From contig NZ_CP109199.1 in the NCBI RefSeq assembly GCF_036250065.1, positions 3,348,001 to 3,412,000 on the forward strand: a stretch of DNA of 64,000 nucleotides, given 5' to 3'. The position numbers were made by a program, and so were the translations under genes. The notes under the pieces were generated by a model. The model was not told where the DNA came from, ran no database searches, and was given only the letters and a program-made list of their open reading frames with translations. Positions 51,209 to 60,028 of the stretch are shown piece by piece (within the stretch, counting starts at the first letter, position 1; every line of letters starts with the position of its first letter). Origin of the DNA: Micromonospora sp. NBC_01699. GTDB lineage: Bacteria; Actinomycetota; Actinomycetes; Mycobacteriales; Micromonosporaceae.

Positions 51209-52408
51209 GTGTCAGAAACCGTTCCTGTCGTCGACGGTCTGCCCATGATCCGTGGTGGTTGCCCGTTCGACCCGGCGCCCCAACTCGCCGAACTGCGCCG
51301 GGACCATCCCGTCGCCCGGATGGTGTTCCCGGACGGCCACGTCGGTTGGCTGGTGACCGGCTACGGCGAGGTGCGCCGGCTGCTGGCCGACCGTGGGATG
51401 AGCTCGCGCGGTGACCTGCTGCGTACGCCCATCCCGTTGCCCATGGCCGGGGACCGGACCGAGGTGGCGCCGGGGATGTTCACGGCGATGGACCCACCGG
51501 ACCACACCCGGTACCGGCGCCAACTGACCGCGTGGTTCTCGGCCCGGCGGACCCGCTCGCTGGAACCGCTGCTGGCCGCCAGCGTGGAGCGGCACCTGAA
51601 CGCGATGATCGCGTCGGGTGGTCCGGTCGACCTCGTCACGGCCTTCGCGGAGCCGGTCGCCGCGCTGGCGATCTGTGAACTGCTGGGCGTCCCGGCCGCC
51701 CAGCGCGAGGTGTTCAGCAGGTCGATCAGCGCGCTGTTCACCGTGCACTCCAGCGCCGAGGAGGCCATCGCCGGCTGGCAGAACATCGGTGGCCTGCTGA
51801 TGGGCCTGATCCATGCGAAACGAGCCGAACCCACCGACGACCTGCTCGGTACCCTGGCCGCCGACGACAGCCTCAGCGACCAGGAGCTTGCCACCATCGG
51901 CAGCGTGCTGCTCGTCGCCGGCTACGACACCAGCAAGAACATGGTCGCATTGGGCACGTTCGCCCTGCTGGAACATCCCGAGCAGTACGCCGCGCTCGTC
52001 GCCGACCCGGCGCTGGGGGAGAAGGCGGTCGAGGAACTGCTGCGTTACCTGACGATCGTGCACGCGGGCTCGATCCGCGCGGTCGGTGCGGACATGGAGT
52101 TCGAGGGGCACCGGTTCGCCGCCGGGGACGCCGTGTCGCTCTCGCTCGCGGCGGCCAACCGGGACCCGGCGCTCTGCGATGAACCCGACCGTCTCGACAT
52201 CACCCGCGAGCCGCTGCCCCACCTGGCTTTCGGCCACGGCATCCACCAGTGCGTGGGTCAGCCGCTGGCGCGGTTGGAACTGCGGCTCGTGTTCGAGATG
52301 CTGGCCCGCCGGCTACCGGGGCTGCGCCTGGCGGTGCCCGCCGAGCAGGTCCCGACCACCCCCGAAATGATCATTTACGGCGTACGCAAGCTCCTGGTGA
52401 CGTGGTGA
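51209..52408 (+). CDS. Cytochrome P450 hydroxylase
   Basis: 399 residues from GTG 51209, chosen because AAGGAGGAG lies about 5 nt upstream. It shows the I-helix AGYDTS, the ExxR motif (EELLR) and the heme loop [10 protein letters not shown] with Cys348. It is a soluble class I bacterial P450 that needs a ferredoxin not encoded here. It lies between the AT-AT-ER gene and panD. It should hydroxylate the polyketide after or during assembly; in kirromycin two P450s (KirOI, KirOII) add ring hydroxyls. Which position this one takes cannot be told from the sequence. Confidence 0.92.
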   Translation: MSETVPVVDGLPMIRGGCPFDPAPQLAELRRDHPVARMVFPDGHVGWLVTGYGEVRRLLADRGMSSRGDLLRTPIPLPMAGDRTEVAPGMFTAMDPPDHTRYRRQLTAWFSARRTRSLEPLLAASVERHLNAMIASGGPVDLVTAFAEPVAALAICELLGVPAAQREVFSRSISALFTVHSSAEEAIAGWQNIGGLLMGLIHAKRAEPTDDLLGTLAADDSLSDQELATIGSVLLVAGYDTSKNMVALGTFALLEHPEQYAALVADPALGEKAVEELLRYLTIVHAGSIRAVGADMEFEGHRFAAGDAVSLSLAAANRDPALCDEPDRLDITREPLPHLAFGHGIHQCVGQPLARLELRLVFEMLARRLPGLRLAVPAEQVPTTPEMIIYGVRKLLVTW

Positions 52409-52422
52409 ACGGAGGAAACGTG

Positions 52423-52839
52423 TTGTACCGCGAAATGCTCAAGTCGAAGATCCATCGCGCGACGGTGAAGCAGGCCGACCTGCACTACGTCGGGTCGATC
52501 ACCATCGACTCCACGCTGATGGCCGCCGCGGATCTGCTGCCCGGCGAGAAGGTTGACGTCGTCGACATCGACAACGGTGCCCGCCTCAGCACGTACGTCA
52601 TCGGGGGTCCGGCCGACAGCGGCATCATCGGCATCAACGGCGCCGCGGCCCGGTTGATCAGCCCGGGCGATCTGATCATCATCATCTCGTACGCCGCGAT
52701 GGCCGAGGAGCAGGCCCGTTCCTACCGACCCAGCGTCGTCTTTGTCGACGCCGACAACCGTCCGGTACGGATCGGCTCCGACCCGGCCGAGGTGCCCGAC
52801 GGCGTCGAGCTGATGCGCGGCGACACCGTCAGCGCATGA
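52423..52839 (+). CDS. panD: Aspartate 1-decarboxylase (beta-alanine supply)
   Basis: 138 residues. It converts L-aspartate to beta-alanine, the building block of the terminal NRPS module. The ADLHYVGS motif holds the Gly24-Ser25 bond that self-cleaves to make the pyruvoyl cofactor. I chose TTG 52423 because it gives exactly this numbering and lies 6 nt after GGAGGA; GTG 52420 is the alternative and only 3 nt away. The remaining sequence ([19 protein letters not shown]-like, ISYAAMAEE) is normal for the family. Its presence inside an antibiotic operon, overlapping the next gene by ATGA, marks it as a pathway copy (compare KirD). Confidence 0.95.
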   Translation: MYREMLKSKIHRATVKQADLHYVGSITIDSTLMAAADLLPGEKVDVVDIDNGARLSTYVIGGPADSGIIGINGAAARLISPGDLIIIISYAAMAEEQARSYRPSVVFVDADNRPVRIGSDPAEVPDGVELMRGDTVSA

Positions 52840-53828
52840 CCGATCTTCATCCGGCGAACTCGGAGACCGCAATGAGCGACCCTGACGTCATGACCGCCTT
52901 CACCAGCGGCCTCGCGGACATCAATCTGGACGAGTCCAGCACCCCGCGTACGGGCGCGCGGGCGGCCGGGATGAAGTCGGCCAGCGCTTCCATCTACGAC
53001 ATGGCCGCCACCCTGTCCGGCAGGGGCGACCTGTGGAACTGGGGCATGGACGACCCTACGCTCGTCGCGGAGATCCAGGCCCTGCTCCCCGGATTCACCG
53101 AGTTCGGCACGGACGGCTTCAGCGAGCAGTTGTACTACCTCGCCCTGCGGGACCTTCCGATCGGCCTCGACGACTACGCCGGTCGGGTGGTCCTGGAGGT
53201 CGGCTGCGGAATGGGGGAGGGGCTGAACTTCCTGTCCCGGATCGCCCACGGCGCCCGGATGACCGGGCTTGACCTGTCGCCCAGGGCGGTCGCCAGGGCC
53301 ACGGCGACGCTATCCCGGGGTGAGGACCTGCGCTTCGTGCGGGGCGACGCAGAAGAACTGCCCATCGAGGACGGTTCGGTGGACATCCTGGTCAACATCG
53401 AGAGCTCGCACACGTACCCCGATCTGGAGCGCTTTCTCCGCGAGGCCGAGCGCGTGCTGCGGCCCGGCGGGATACTCACGCACATCGACGTGTTCACGCG
53501 GCAGCGCTTCCGGACGATGCGGCGGATCACCGAGGAGATCCACGGGCTGAAGTGGATCGCCGACCACGACATCTCCGCCGAGGTCCGCGCGGCGGTGCGT
53601 CGGCGGATGGCCCCGGACAGCCACTTCCGGCGCGTGCTGGACAGGCAGCGGATGAACCCGTTGGTGCGACGGATCGCCGCGCACAGCCAGATCCTCATGT
53701 TCGGCGGCATGTTCGCGGGCTACCAACCGCCCACCTCCATCAGGGTCCTGAGCAAGCTGGGCATCGTGCCGTGGATGAGCGGGCTGCCGATGGAGAGCTA
53801 CCGGCACCAGGTCGCCGTCCGCACCTGA
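52836..53828 (+). CDS. Class I SAM-dependent methyltransferase, second in cluster
   Basis: 330 residues from ATG 52836, which overlaps the panD stop. ATG 52872 has a better ribosome site (GGAGA) and may be the real start, trimming 12 residues. It has the SAM-binding motif [11 protein letters not shown] near residue 116, the acidic motif GLDLSPRAV, and [13 protein letters not shown]. The overall pattern is that of phthiotriol- or sterol-type methyltransferases. Kirromycin itself needs only one O-methyl, so this enzyme may add another methyl, for example on the pyridone nitrogen as in aurodox, or on a hydroxyl. The substrate is unknown. Confidence 0.85.
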   Translation: MTDLHPANSETAMSDPDVMTAFTSGLADINLDESSTPRTGARAAGMKSASASIYDMAATLSGRGDLWNWGMDDPTLVAEIQALLPGFTEFGTDGFSEQLYYLALRDLPIGLDDYAGRVVLEVGCGMGEGLNFLSRIAHGARMTGLDLSPRAVARATATLSRGEDLRFVRGDAEELPIEDGSVDILVNIESSHTYPDLERFLREAERVLRPGGILTHIDVFTRQRFRTMRRITEEIHGLKWIADHDISAEVRAAVRRRMAPDSHFRRVLDRQRMNPLVRRIAAHSQILMFGGMFAGYQPPTSIRVLSKLGIVPWMSGLPMESYRHQVAVRT

Positions 53829-53860
53829 CCCCGTCCACCACGCGTACGAAGGGAGGGCAC

Positions 53861-55204
53861 GTGGTCGCACGGCTCTTCGCCGTCGCCGCCGACACCGACG
53901 ACGGCCTGCTCGCGGCGCTGCGTTGGCACGCGGATCGGATCAGGGCGGGCCGGGACCTGCCCCCACTGGCCCGGTACTGCCAGGATGCCGGGGTCCGCAC
54001 CGCCGGTCGACCGCACCGGGTGGGCTTCGCCGTCGACTCGTACGACGACCTGGCGACGCGGCTGACCGAGGTACTCGCGGGGGAGGTCGACCGCGTCCCG
54101 GCGGAGTTCGGGGCGCGTCGCCCCGGCCTGGTGTTCGTCTTCGCCGGGCAGGGCGCCCAGTGGCCCGGGATGGGACTGGAGTTGCTGGCCACCGAGCCGG
54201 TGTTCCGGGCCGCGCTGCGTCGCTGCGACGAGCAGGTCCGGCAGTTCGCCGGCTTCTCCGTGACCGAACAGTTGGGGCTCGACCCGGCGGCGTCCCGGCT
54301 GCACGAGATAGACGTGCTGCAACCGACGATGGTGTCGGTGCAGATCGCCTTGGTGGCGCTGTGGCGCGACTGGGGAGTGACGCCCGACGCCGTGGTCGGC
54401 CACAGCATGGGGGAGATCCCCGCCGCGTACGCCGCGGGGGCGCTGACCCTGCCCGATGCCATGCTGATCGCGTGCCGGCGCAGTGCCCTGCTGCGCCGGA
54501 TCACCGGCAAGGGCGCGCTGGCCACCACGGAGCTGTCACCGGCGCAGGCGCATGCGCTGGCTGCGGCGAGCGCGGGGAGGATCAGCGTCGCGGGGGAGAA
54601 CAGTCCCCGGTCGACGGTGCTGGCGGGCGACACCGAGTCGCTCGCCGCGCTGGTCGACGATCTCAACCAGCGTGATGTCTACTGCCGGATAGTCCGCGGT
54701 ACGGTCGCCTCGCACAGCCACTACGTCGACGAGTTGCGGGACGACCTCGACGACGCCCTCCGCTCGTTGGCCCCGACGCCGACGCGGTTGCCGATGTACT
54801 CGACGGTGACGACGGAACGGGTGCCCGGCACGTCACTCGGATCCGGGTACTGGATGAGAAACCTGCGCGAACCCGTCCGGCTCGCCGCCACGGTGCGGCG
54901 TCTCGCCGAGGACGGTCACGAGGTCTTCGTCGAGATCAGTACCCACCCGGTGCTGCTCAGCAGTGTGCGGCAGACGCTGGCGAGCGCCGGACGTCCGGGG
55001 CAGCTGGTGTCCTCCGGCCGCCGGCGGGACGAGCGCCGGGCAATGCTGTCGTCACTCGGCACGCTGTACGCGTGCGGTCGCGACCCGCACTGGCCGGCGC
55101 TCGCCCCACCGGGTCCCGTTCCTGCCCTCACCCCGTACCAGGCCGCTGTCCTGGACGCCGTACGGTCCCGACGGTCGGCCGTGGTGGCGGTGGGTTCAGG
55201 ATGA
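53861..55204 (+). CDS. Stand-alone trans-acyltransferase, probably ethylmalonyl-specific
   Basis: 447 residues from GTG 53861, after GGGAGGG. An N-terminal segment of about 85 residues precedes a single AT domain (FAGQGAQWPGMG, Ser182 in GHSMG). The specificity loop is VASH (282-285), neither HAFH (malonyl) nor YASH (methylmalonyl), which fits a larger extender. With a CCR gene nearby and an AT-less KS-ACP module that makes the ethyl branch in kirromycin, I infer that it moves ethylmalonyl from CoA to the ACP at 2930, as KirCII does. It ends the second operon. Its last 9 nt overlap the end of the convergent gene on the other strand. Confidence 0.85.
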   Translation: MVARLFAVAADTDDGLLAALRWHADRIRAGRDLPPLARYCQDAGVRTAGRPHRVGFAVDSYDDLATRLTEVLAGEVDRVPAEFGARRPGLVFVFAGQGAQWPGMGLELLATEPVFRAALRRCDEQVRQFAGFSVTEQLGLDPAASRLHEIDVLQPTMVSVQIALVALWRDWGVTPDAVVGHSMGEIPAAYAAGALTLPDAMLIACRRSALLRRITGKGALATTELSPAQAHALAAASAGRISVAGENSPRSTVLAGDTESLAALVDDLNQRDVYCRIVRGTVASHSHYVDELRDDLDDALRSLAPTPTRLPMYSTVTTERVPGTSLGSGYWMRNLREPVRLAATVRRLAEDGHEVFVEISTHPVLLSSVRQTLASAGRPGQLVSSGRRRDERRAMLSSLGTLYACGRDPHWPALAPPGPVPALTPYQAAVLDAVRSRRSAVVAVGSG

Positions 55205-55753
55205 GGGCGCCGGACCGACCTGTGGGACGAGCCGGTACCGGCCCGACTTCCGGTCCAGGGACCCGGCGTCGACGAGGGACCGCCGCAGGGATACCACGTC
55301 CACCGGGCTGCCCTCACACCACGGCCGGAGCCTGTCGGTCACGGTGCGCTCGTCGTACTCGTCACCGGGACCGAAGGTCGTGTCCGCCACGTGGCGGAGC
55401 ACGGCCCGGCGGCTTTCGTCGTCCTGCTCGGGCAACTGGACCAACAGACCGCCGCGGATGTAGCCGCGCAGCCGGGGGTCCGGCTGTGCGGCGGCTTCCT
55501 CTTCCTCCTCGCGACGCCGGGCCAGGTCTGCCGCCTCGGCGAGAACCTCCTCGTCGACGGCCAGCCGTCCGGGGCCCTCGGCAACGAGCAGGCCCGCCTC
55601 GAAGAGCTGCCCGATGGCCTCGGCGGCCTGTGGAGCGGCGAGGCCGGACGCGTCGAGGATCTCCGAGGGCTTCGACGCGCCCAGGGACACGGCCGAGAAC
55701 ACGCGACGGTGGGTGGGGTCGGAAAGGAGGATCGCGAGTGCTTCTGGCGTCAT
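55196..55753 (-). CDS. DUF2087-family protein with N-terminal HTH-like region
   Basis: 185 residues. Residues about 1-75 look like an ArsR-type winged helix (LSDPTHRRVFSAV, SKPSEILDASGLA). The C-terminal part has the DUF2087 features (DERTVTDRLRPW, DVVSLRRSLVDAGSLDRKSGRYRL). It is possibly a small regulator or nucleic-acid-binding protein. Its start overlaps the stop of the next upstream gene (ATGA), so it is the last gene of the export operon. Its role in the pathway is unknown. Confidence 0.8.
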   Translation of the reverse strand: MTPEALAILLSDPTHRRVFSAVSLGASKPSEILDASGLAAPQAAEAIGQLFEAGLLVAEGPGRLAVDEEVLAEAADLARRREEEEEAAAQPDPRLRGYIRGGLLVQLPEQDDESRRAVLRHVADTTFGPGDEYDERTVTDRLRPWCEGSPVDVVSLRRSLVDAGSLDRKSGRYRLVPQVGPAPSS

Positions 55754-56082
55754 CGTCCCCGCCGCCGGATCTTGATGCTGTCGAGGTCGGTCGCGACGGA
55801 CTCAAGGTCCTGGAAATCGGCACCGAGCGCCCGGATGGCGGCCGCGGCGAGTGCTTCCGCCCTGCCGATCACCACCGCCTCCTTTTCCTCCTCGGTGGCC
55901 GGGACGAGGCACCGGAAGGTGAACATGAGCAGGGCCCGCTCGTAGGTGACGGTGCCGTCGAGGGTGAACCTGGCCTGGAACAGGTTGTGCTCCTCGGCCT
56001 CGGCGAGCAGCCTGGCCCGCTGGCCGTCGTCGAGCGGCGCGAACTTGCCGCGCACGATGACCTGGTAGGTCTTACTGGACAT
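55750..56082 (-). CDS. Small conserved protein, probably DUF6204 family
   Basis: 110 residues. It begins TYQVIVRGKFAPLDDGQRARL and contains RFTLDGTVTYERALLMFTFRC. I associate this pattern with DUF6204, but from memory only. It has no signal peptide, membrane segment or catalytic motif that I recognise. It lies 30 nt after the pump gene and overlaps the DUF2087 gene, so it is co-transcribed with both. Function unknown. Confidence 0.78.
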   Translation of the reverse strand: MSSKTYQVIVRGKFAPLDDGQRARLLAEAEEHNLFQARFTLDGTVTYERALLMFTFRCLVPATEEEKEAVVIGRAEALAAAAIRALGADFQDLESVATDLDSIKIRRRGR

Positions 56083-56112
56083 TGCGGGGGACCTCCGGAA
56101 TCGGGGTGGGTG

Positions 56113-57783
56113 TCAGGACATCGTCGGTCGCGGCGGTTGGCGCGGCAGGAAGAACAGGAGGCAGATCACCGCCGCCAGCCCACCGGCCGCCCAGTACATC
56201 GCCTCGCTGAAGGTGGCGATGAACGTCCGCTTGTGGATGTCGGTGAGGGTCGCTTCGATCGTGGCCCGCTGGTCGGGGGCGCCGTCCGCGGCGAGGGTAC
56301 GACAGCTGTCCGGTACGGCCGTGAGGTCCGCCTGACCGAGCGAGTCGGTGGCGCAGGTCCTGATCGCCGCCGACTGCGGTGCCGCTGCCTGGACGGCCGA
56401 CACGACCCGGTCCGCCTGCGGCCCGGCGTTGCTGGCGAGGGCGGAGAAGAAGATGCCGCCGATGATCGCCACACCCAGGGCGGCGCCCAGCTGCCCGGCC
56501 GCGTTGATCAGGCCGGACGCGGCACCCGCCTCCCGGGGCTGGACCTCGGTGAGGGTCATGCCGGTCAGCGGCGCGAGCAGCATGCCCATGCCCGAGCCGA
56601 GGAGCAGCATCGGCGCCACGGCGTGCCACGAGGTGATCGCGGAGCCGACCTGTTGGGCGGTCCAGGCGTAGAGCAGGAGGCCGGCCAGCATCATCAGCGA
56701 GCCCGCGAACAGGCAGTTGCGTCCGTACCGGGGGAACAGCTTGCGTACGGCGAGGTTGCCGGCGATCGGGACACCCACCGAGAACGGGATGGCGGTCAGT
56801 CCGGTGTGCAGGGCCGACCAGCCGAGTCCACCCTGGAGGTAGAGCGTCCAGCTGAGGAAGAAGCCCGCCGGAATGCAGCTGAAGAGCAGTTGGGTGCCGA
56901 CGCCGGCGCCGAACGTCCGGATCCGGAACAGCGACAGCACCACCAGCGGCGACCCGTCCTTGCGGGTCTTGTAGTGCTCGTAGAACACGAACAGCACGAG
57001 AACGGGTACGGAGGCGACGAGCGCGATGATGCTCCACCCGGGCCAGCCGAGTTCTCGGCCCTGGAGCAGCGGCAGCAGCAACAGCAGCAGTCCGACGATC
57101 GCCAGGACCATGCCGACGATGTCCAGCCGGGTGGCGCGCGGCGACCTCGACTCACGCATCCACAGGCCGGCGGCGACCAGTGCCGCTATGCCGATCGGCA
57201 GGTTGACCGCGAAGATGGTCCGCCAGCCCAGGCCGAACGGGTTCCAGTGGATCAGCACCCCGCCGGCGAGCGGTCCGGCGACGATGGCCAGGCCGATCAT
57301 GCTGGCGTACAGGCTGACGACCCGGCCGATCTCCTGCGGCGGGAATGTGACGTGGATGATCGCCAAGACCTGCGGCACCATGATCGCGGCGGCGACGCCC
57401 TGCAACATCCGGGAGACCACCAGCATCTCCGCGCTCGGGGCGAAGGCACACAGGGCGGAGGTCAGCACGAAGCCGGCGACCCCGGTCAGGAACATCTTCT
57501 TACGACCGAAGATGTCGCCGAGTCGCCCGCCGGTGATCAGGATGACCGCGAAGCACAGCGTGTAGCCGACGGTCACCGCCTGGATGGCGGCCGACGAAGC
57601 GCCGAGATCCTCCTGAATGCTCGGAATCGCCACGGTGACGATGTTGACGTCGAGCAGGTCCATGAAGGTCGCGACGAGCAGGACCATCAGCGCCAGCCAG
57701 CGTTTCGGGTCCAGCTCGGGGGTGTCGACGACAGGCGGATCGACGGCCGGGGCCGGCCGTGCCGTCTGCACTTCCTCGCTCAT
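56113..57783 (-). CDS. MFS drug efflux transporter, DHA2 type (14 membrane segments)
   Basis: 556 residues. ATG 57783 lies 8 nt after GGAG; GTG 57792 would be too close to that site. It has many hydrophobic segments, the MFS motif GGRLGDIFGRKK after the second segment, and the DLLDVNIVTVAIPSIQ stretch typical of DHA2 proton-antiport exporters of the EmrB/QacA type. It is likely the export and self-protection pump for the antibiotic. It lies directly behind the TetR gene and is presumably repressed by it. No resistant EF-Tu gene is in the window, so export may be the local resistance route. Confidence 0.92.
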   Translation of the reverse strand: MSEEVQTARPAPAVDPPVVDTPELDPKRWLALMVLLVATFMDLLDVNIVTVAIPSIQEDLGASSAAIQAVTVGYTLCFAVILITGGRLGDIFGRKKMFLTGVAGFVLTSALCAFAPSAEMLVVSRMLQGVAAAIMVPQVLAIIHVTFPPQEIGRVVSLYASMIGLAIVAGPLAGGVLIHWNPFGLGWRTIFAVNLPIGIAALVAAGLWMRESRSPRATRLDIVGMVLAIVGLLLLLLPLLQGRELGWPGWSIIALVASVPVLVLFVFYEHYKTRKDGSPLVVLSLFRIRTFGAGVGTQLLFSCIPAGFFLSWTLYLQGGLGWSALHTGLTAIPFSVGVPIAGNLAVRKLFPRYGRNCLFAGSLMMLAGLLLYAWTAQQVGSAITSWHAVAPMLLLGSGMGMLLAPLTGMTLTEVQPREAGAASGLINAAGQLGAALGVAIIGGIFFSALASNAGPQADRVVSAVQAAAPQSAAIRTCATDSLGQADLTAVPDSCRTLAADGAPDQRATIEATLTDIHKRTFIATFSEAMYWAAGGLAAVICLLFFLPRQPPRPTMS

Positions 57784-57840
57784 TGGTTGCACTCCAGTTC
57801 TTCCGTGGGTCGGGGTCGGCCGGAGCGGCCGTCCCCGGGC

Positions 57841-58512
57841 TCATGCGCGAGGGGTGCCGTCTTCGGGGTCGGGCGGGTCGGTGGGCTCGGTCGCACCGGT
57901 ACGGGCCAGCGCGGTCCACGACCTCATGAGGAGGTCGACCACGTCCATCACGCTCCCGGCGATGCTGTCGGCGGGGGAGAGCGCGCGTTGGATGGACAGT
58001 CCGTCGTCCAGGGCGTGCACGATCAGCGCCAGCAGTTCCACCGGCGCGGGCGGTGGGACCGAGCGGGCGGCGAAGCCCTGCCCGAGCGCCTGGGCCATCG
58101 CCGCACGGGAACGCCGCTCGCGATCGGCCAGCAGCGGCAGCATCTCCGGGTCCCGCAGTCCGTAGAGCCAGAGTTCGGTACGCAGGGCCAGCCAGCTCGC
58201 GAAGTTCCTGTCCCGTTCGCGGTGCCAGCTGCGCAGGTGCTCGATCGTCTCCTCGAACGAGCCTGCCCGCTGACTGAGCGCCTGGACCTCCTCCAACTCG
58301 TGCTCGGTCCGTTGTTCCAGCAGGGCCAGGACCATCTCGTGCTTGCCGTCGAAGTTGCCGTAGAACGCGCCTCGGGTGTAGCCGGCGCGTTCGACGATCT
58401 GCTCGACCGAGGTGCCGTTGACGCCGCACTCGGCGAACAGTTCGGCGGCCGCGTGCAGCAGTTCCCTTCGGGTGATCTCACGGCTCTCCTGCCGGGTCAG
58501 CCGTTTATTGAT
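57841..58512 (-). CDS. TetR/AcrR-family repressor of the export operon
   Basis: About 223 residues. The helix-turn-helix is clear (LLHAAAELFAECGVNGTSVEQIVERAGYTRGAFYGNF), followed by a helical ligand-binding region. The start is a problem. No in-frame ATG, GTG or TTG lies near the strong GGAGGAGG site (58522-58529). The codon best placed after it is ATC at 58512-58510; CTG 58500-58498 is next. An in-frame GTG at 58620 would run through the operator and lacks a ribosome site. The gene is divergent from the P450 at 58648 and is followed by the pump gene after 57 nt. It probably senses the cluster product and controls both directions. Confidence 0.88.
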   Translation of the reverse strand: MNKRLTRQESREITRRELLHAAAELFAECGVNGTSVEQIVERAGYTRGAFYGNFDGKHEMVLALLEQRTEHELEEVQALSQRAGSFEETIEHLRSWHRERDRNFASWLALRTELWLYGLRDPEMLPLLADRERRSRAAMAQALGQGFAARSVPPPAPVELLALIVHALDDGLSIQRALSPADSIAGSVMDVVDLLMRSWTALARTGATEPTDPPDPEDGTPRA

Positions 58513-58539
58513 GGTGATCGACCTCCTCCGTGAGACTCG

Positions 58540-58580
58540 GATACAGTACCGTATCCTGATACAGGATCGTATCTGGATAC
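58540..58580. promoter_or_regulatory. TetR-type operator array, 18-bp period
   Basis: Two palindromes of the form GATAC-N6-GTATC lie at 58540-58555 and 58558-58573, followed by a third GATAC half-site at 58576-58580. All three start exactly 18 bp apart. The array sits between the TetR gene and the divergent P450 gene, the expected place for autoregulation and control of both transcripts. Confidence 0.82.
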
Positions 58581-58647
58581 CGGCAAACCTGCCTTGAAGT
58601 GGCCAGAATGCCCGAAGCACGACAGTGCGGCACGAAGGCCAGACGTC

Positions 58648-59889
58648 ATGAGCGATCGAATGGGGATGATGGTGACCAGAGCGTTCGACTGGACGGATGT
58701 CGAGTTCGATCTGTCCGACGTGAACTTCGTGACCGACCGGGAGGCCGGGGAGCGCTGGCTCGGCGCCCCTCGCCCGGTGTGCCCGGGCCGGTTCTCCGAC
58801 GGCAACGACGTGTACGTCGTCACGCGGTACGAGGCGGTCCGCAGCCTGTTCGCGGACTCGCGGGTCAGCAACCACCCGCCGGAGGGGGTACACCTCGACA
58901 GCATGCGCAAGCGCGGTGTGCCCGAGGAACTGCTCAAGTACTTCGACTCCACGATCATGACCATGGTGCCGGAGGACCATCGCCGGGTGCGTTCCCTGAT
59001 CGACAGGGCGTTCTCCGTGCGCCGGGTCCGTACGCTCCGCCCCCGGATCGAGAGCCTGGCCGACGATCTCCTCGATCGGATGGACCCGGCGGGGGAGGCC
59101 GATCTGGTCGCCGACTACGCCCATCCGATCTCCACCACCGTGATCTGCGAGCTGCTCGGCGTTGATGACGAGCACCGGGACCGGTGGCTGAAGTGGACGG
59201 AGGCGTTCACGACCTTCGTCCGTCCGGACCCCGTACTGCTGCCGCCCGCGCTGCGCGGCATGGTCGACACGGTCGTGAAGCTGATCCGCGCGCGTCGTGT
59301 CGAGCCCGGTGACGACCTGATCTCCGACCTGGCCCGGATCAGCGACGAGACCGGGAAGCTCGACGAGGTCGAGTTGGTCGCCCTCGTGCTCGTCCTCGTG
59401 CAGGCCGGCCTCGACACGGTCCGGCACTCCATCTCCCTCAGCTTCTACAACCTGCTGACCCACCCCGACCAGCTGGAGTTGGTCAGGACACAACCCGAGC
59501 ACACCGTCCGGGCGGTGCGGGAGCTGATGCGCTACGCCGGCCCGATCAAGATGGCGCTGCCGCGCTTCGCGGCGGAACCGATAGAGGTCGACGGGGTCAC
59601 GATCCCGAAGGACGGCCAGATCCAGCTCGTGGTGGGTGCCGCCAACAACGATCCGGAGCGGTTCGCGGACCCACGGACCCTGGACGTCACCCGGTCCGAC
59701 AATCCCCAGCTCAGCTTCGCGGCCGGGGACCACTACTGCCCGGGAGCGGCCCTCGCGACGGCGGAGACGGAGATCGCGCTGAACAAGTTGTTCGCCCGGT
59801 TCCCCGGCGTGCGGCTCGTCGCCGATCCGGAGGAGGTGGGTCCGAGGTTCCTCCGGGCCGTCTCCCGTCTGCCCGTCCGGCTGGCGTGA
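58648..59889 (+). CDS. Cytochrome P450 hydroxylase, second in cluster
   Basis: 413 residues from ATG 58648 (weak GAAGG upstream). ATG 58594 is possible but begins only 13 nt after the operator, and 58660, 58663 and 58666 are alternative internal starts. It shows the I-helix AGLDTV, the ExxR motif (RELMR) and the heme loop FAAGDHYCPG with Cys364. It differs clearly from the P450 at 51.2 kb, so it probably acts at another position. Placement opposite the TetR gene suggests separate, product-responsive control. It resembles the KirOI/KirOII pair in role. Confidence 0.9.
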   Translation: MSDRMGMMVTRAFDWTDVEFDLSDVNFVTDREAGERWLGAPRPVCPGRFSDGNDVYVVTRYEAVRSLFADSRVSNHPPEGVHLDSMRKRGVPEELLKYFDSTIMTMVPEDHRRVRSLIDRAFSVRRVRTLRPRIESLADDLLDRMDPAGEADLVADYAHPISTTVICELLGVDDEHRDRWLKWTEAFTTFVRPDPVLLPPALRGMVDTVVKLIRARRVEPGDDLISDLARISDETGKLDEVELVALVLVLVQAGLDTVRHSISLSFYNLLTHPDQLELVRTQPEHTVRAVRELMRYAGPIKMALPRFAAEPIEVDGVTIPKDGQIQLVVGAANNDPERFADPRTLDVTRSDNPQLSFAAGDHYCPGAALATAETEIALNKLFARFPGVRLVADPEEVGPRFLRAVSRLPVRLA

Positions 59890-60028
59890 CCGCGGCCTCG
59901 ACACGATCCGCGCCGGGTGCGCGGGTGATTCCGGTGCCGGCCGCCCCGCCGCCGGCAACCGGGTAGCGCGATTCGGTCGGCTCGCCGTTCGTGCATCTTT
60001 CATCAGTTGCGTTCACGGAGGAGCTCGG

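Noticed and set aside
55072-58533. Open frame of about 1150 codons on the + strand across the export operon
   Set aside because: It lies opposite four well-supported - strand genes (DUF2087, DUF6204-like, MFS, TetR) and has no protein motif.
58594-58647. Earlier ATG for the second P450
   Set aside because: It begins only 13 nt after the operator, leaving little room for a leader, and the extra residues do not look like a P450 N-terminus. ATG 58648 is preferred but not proven.
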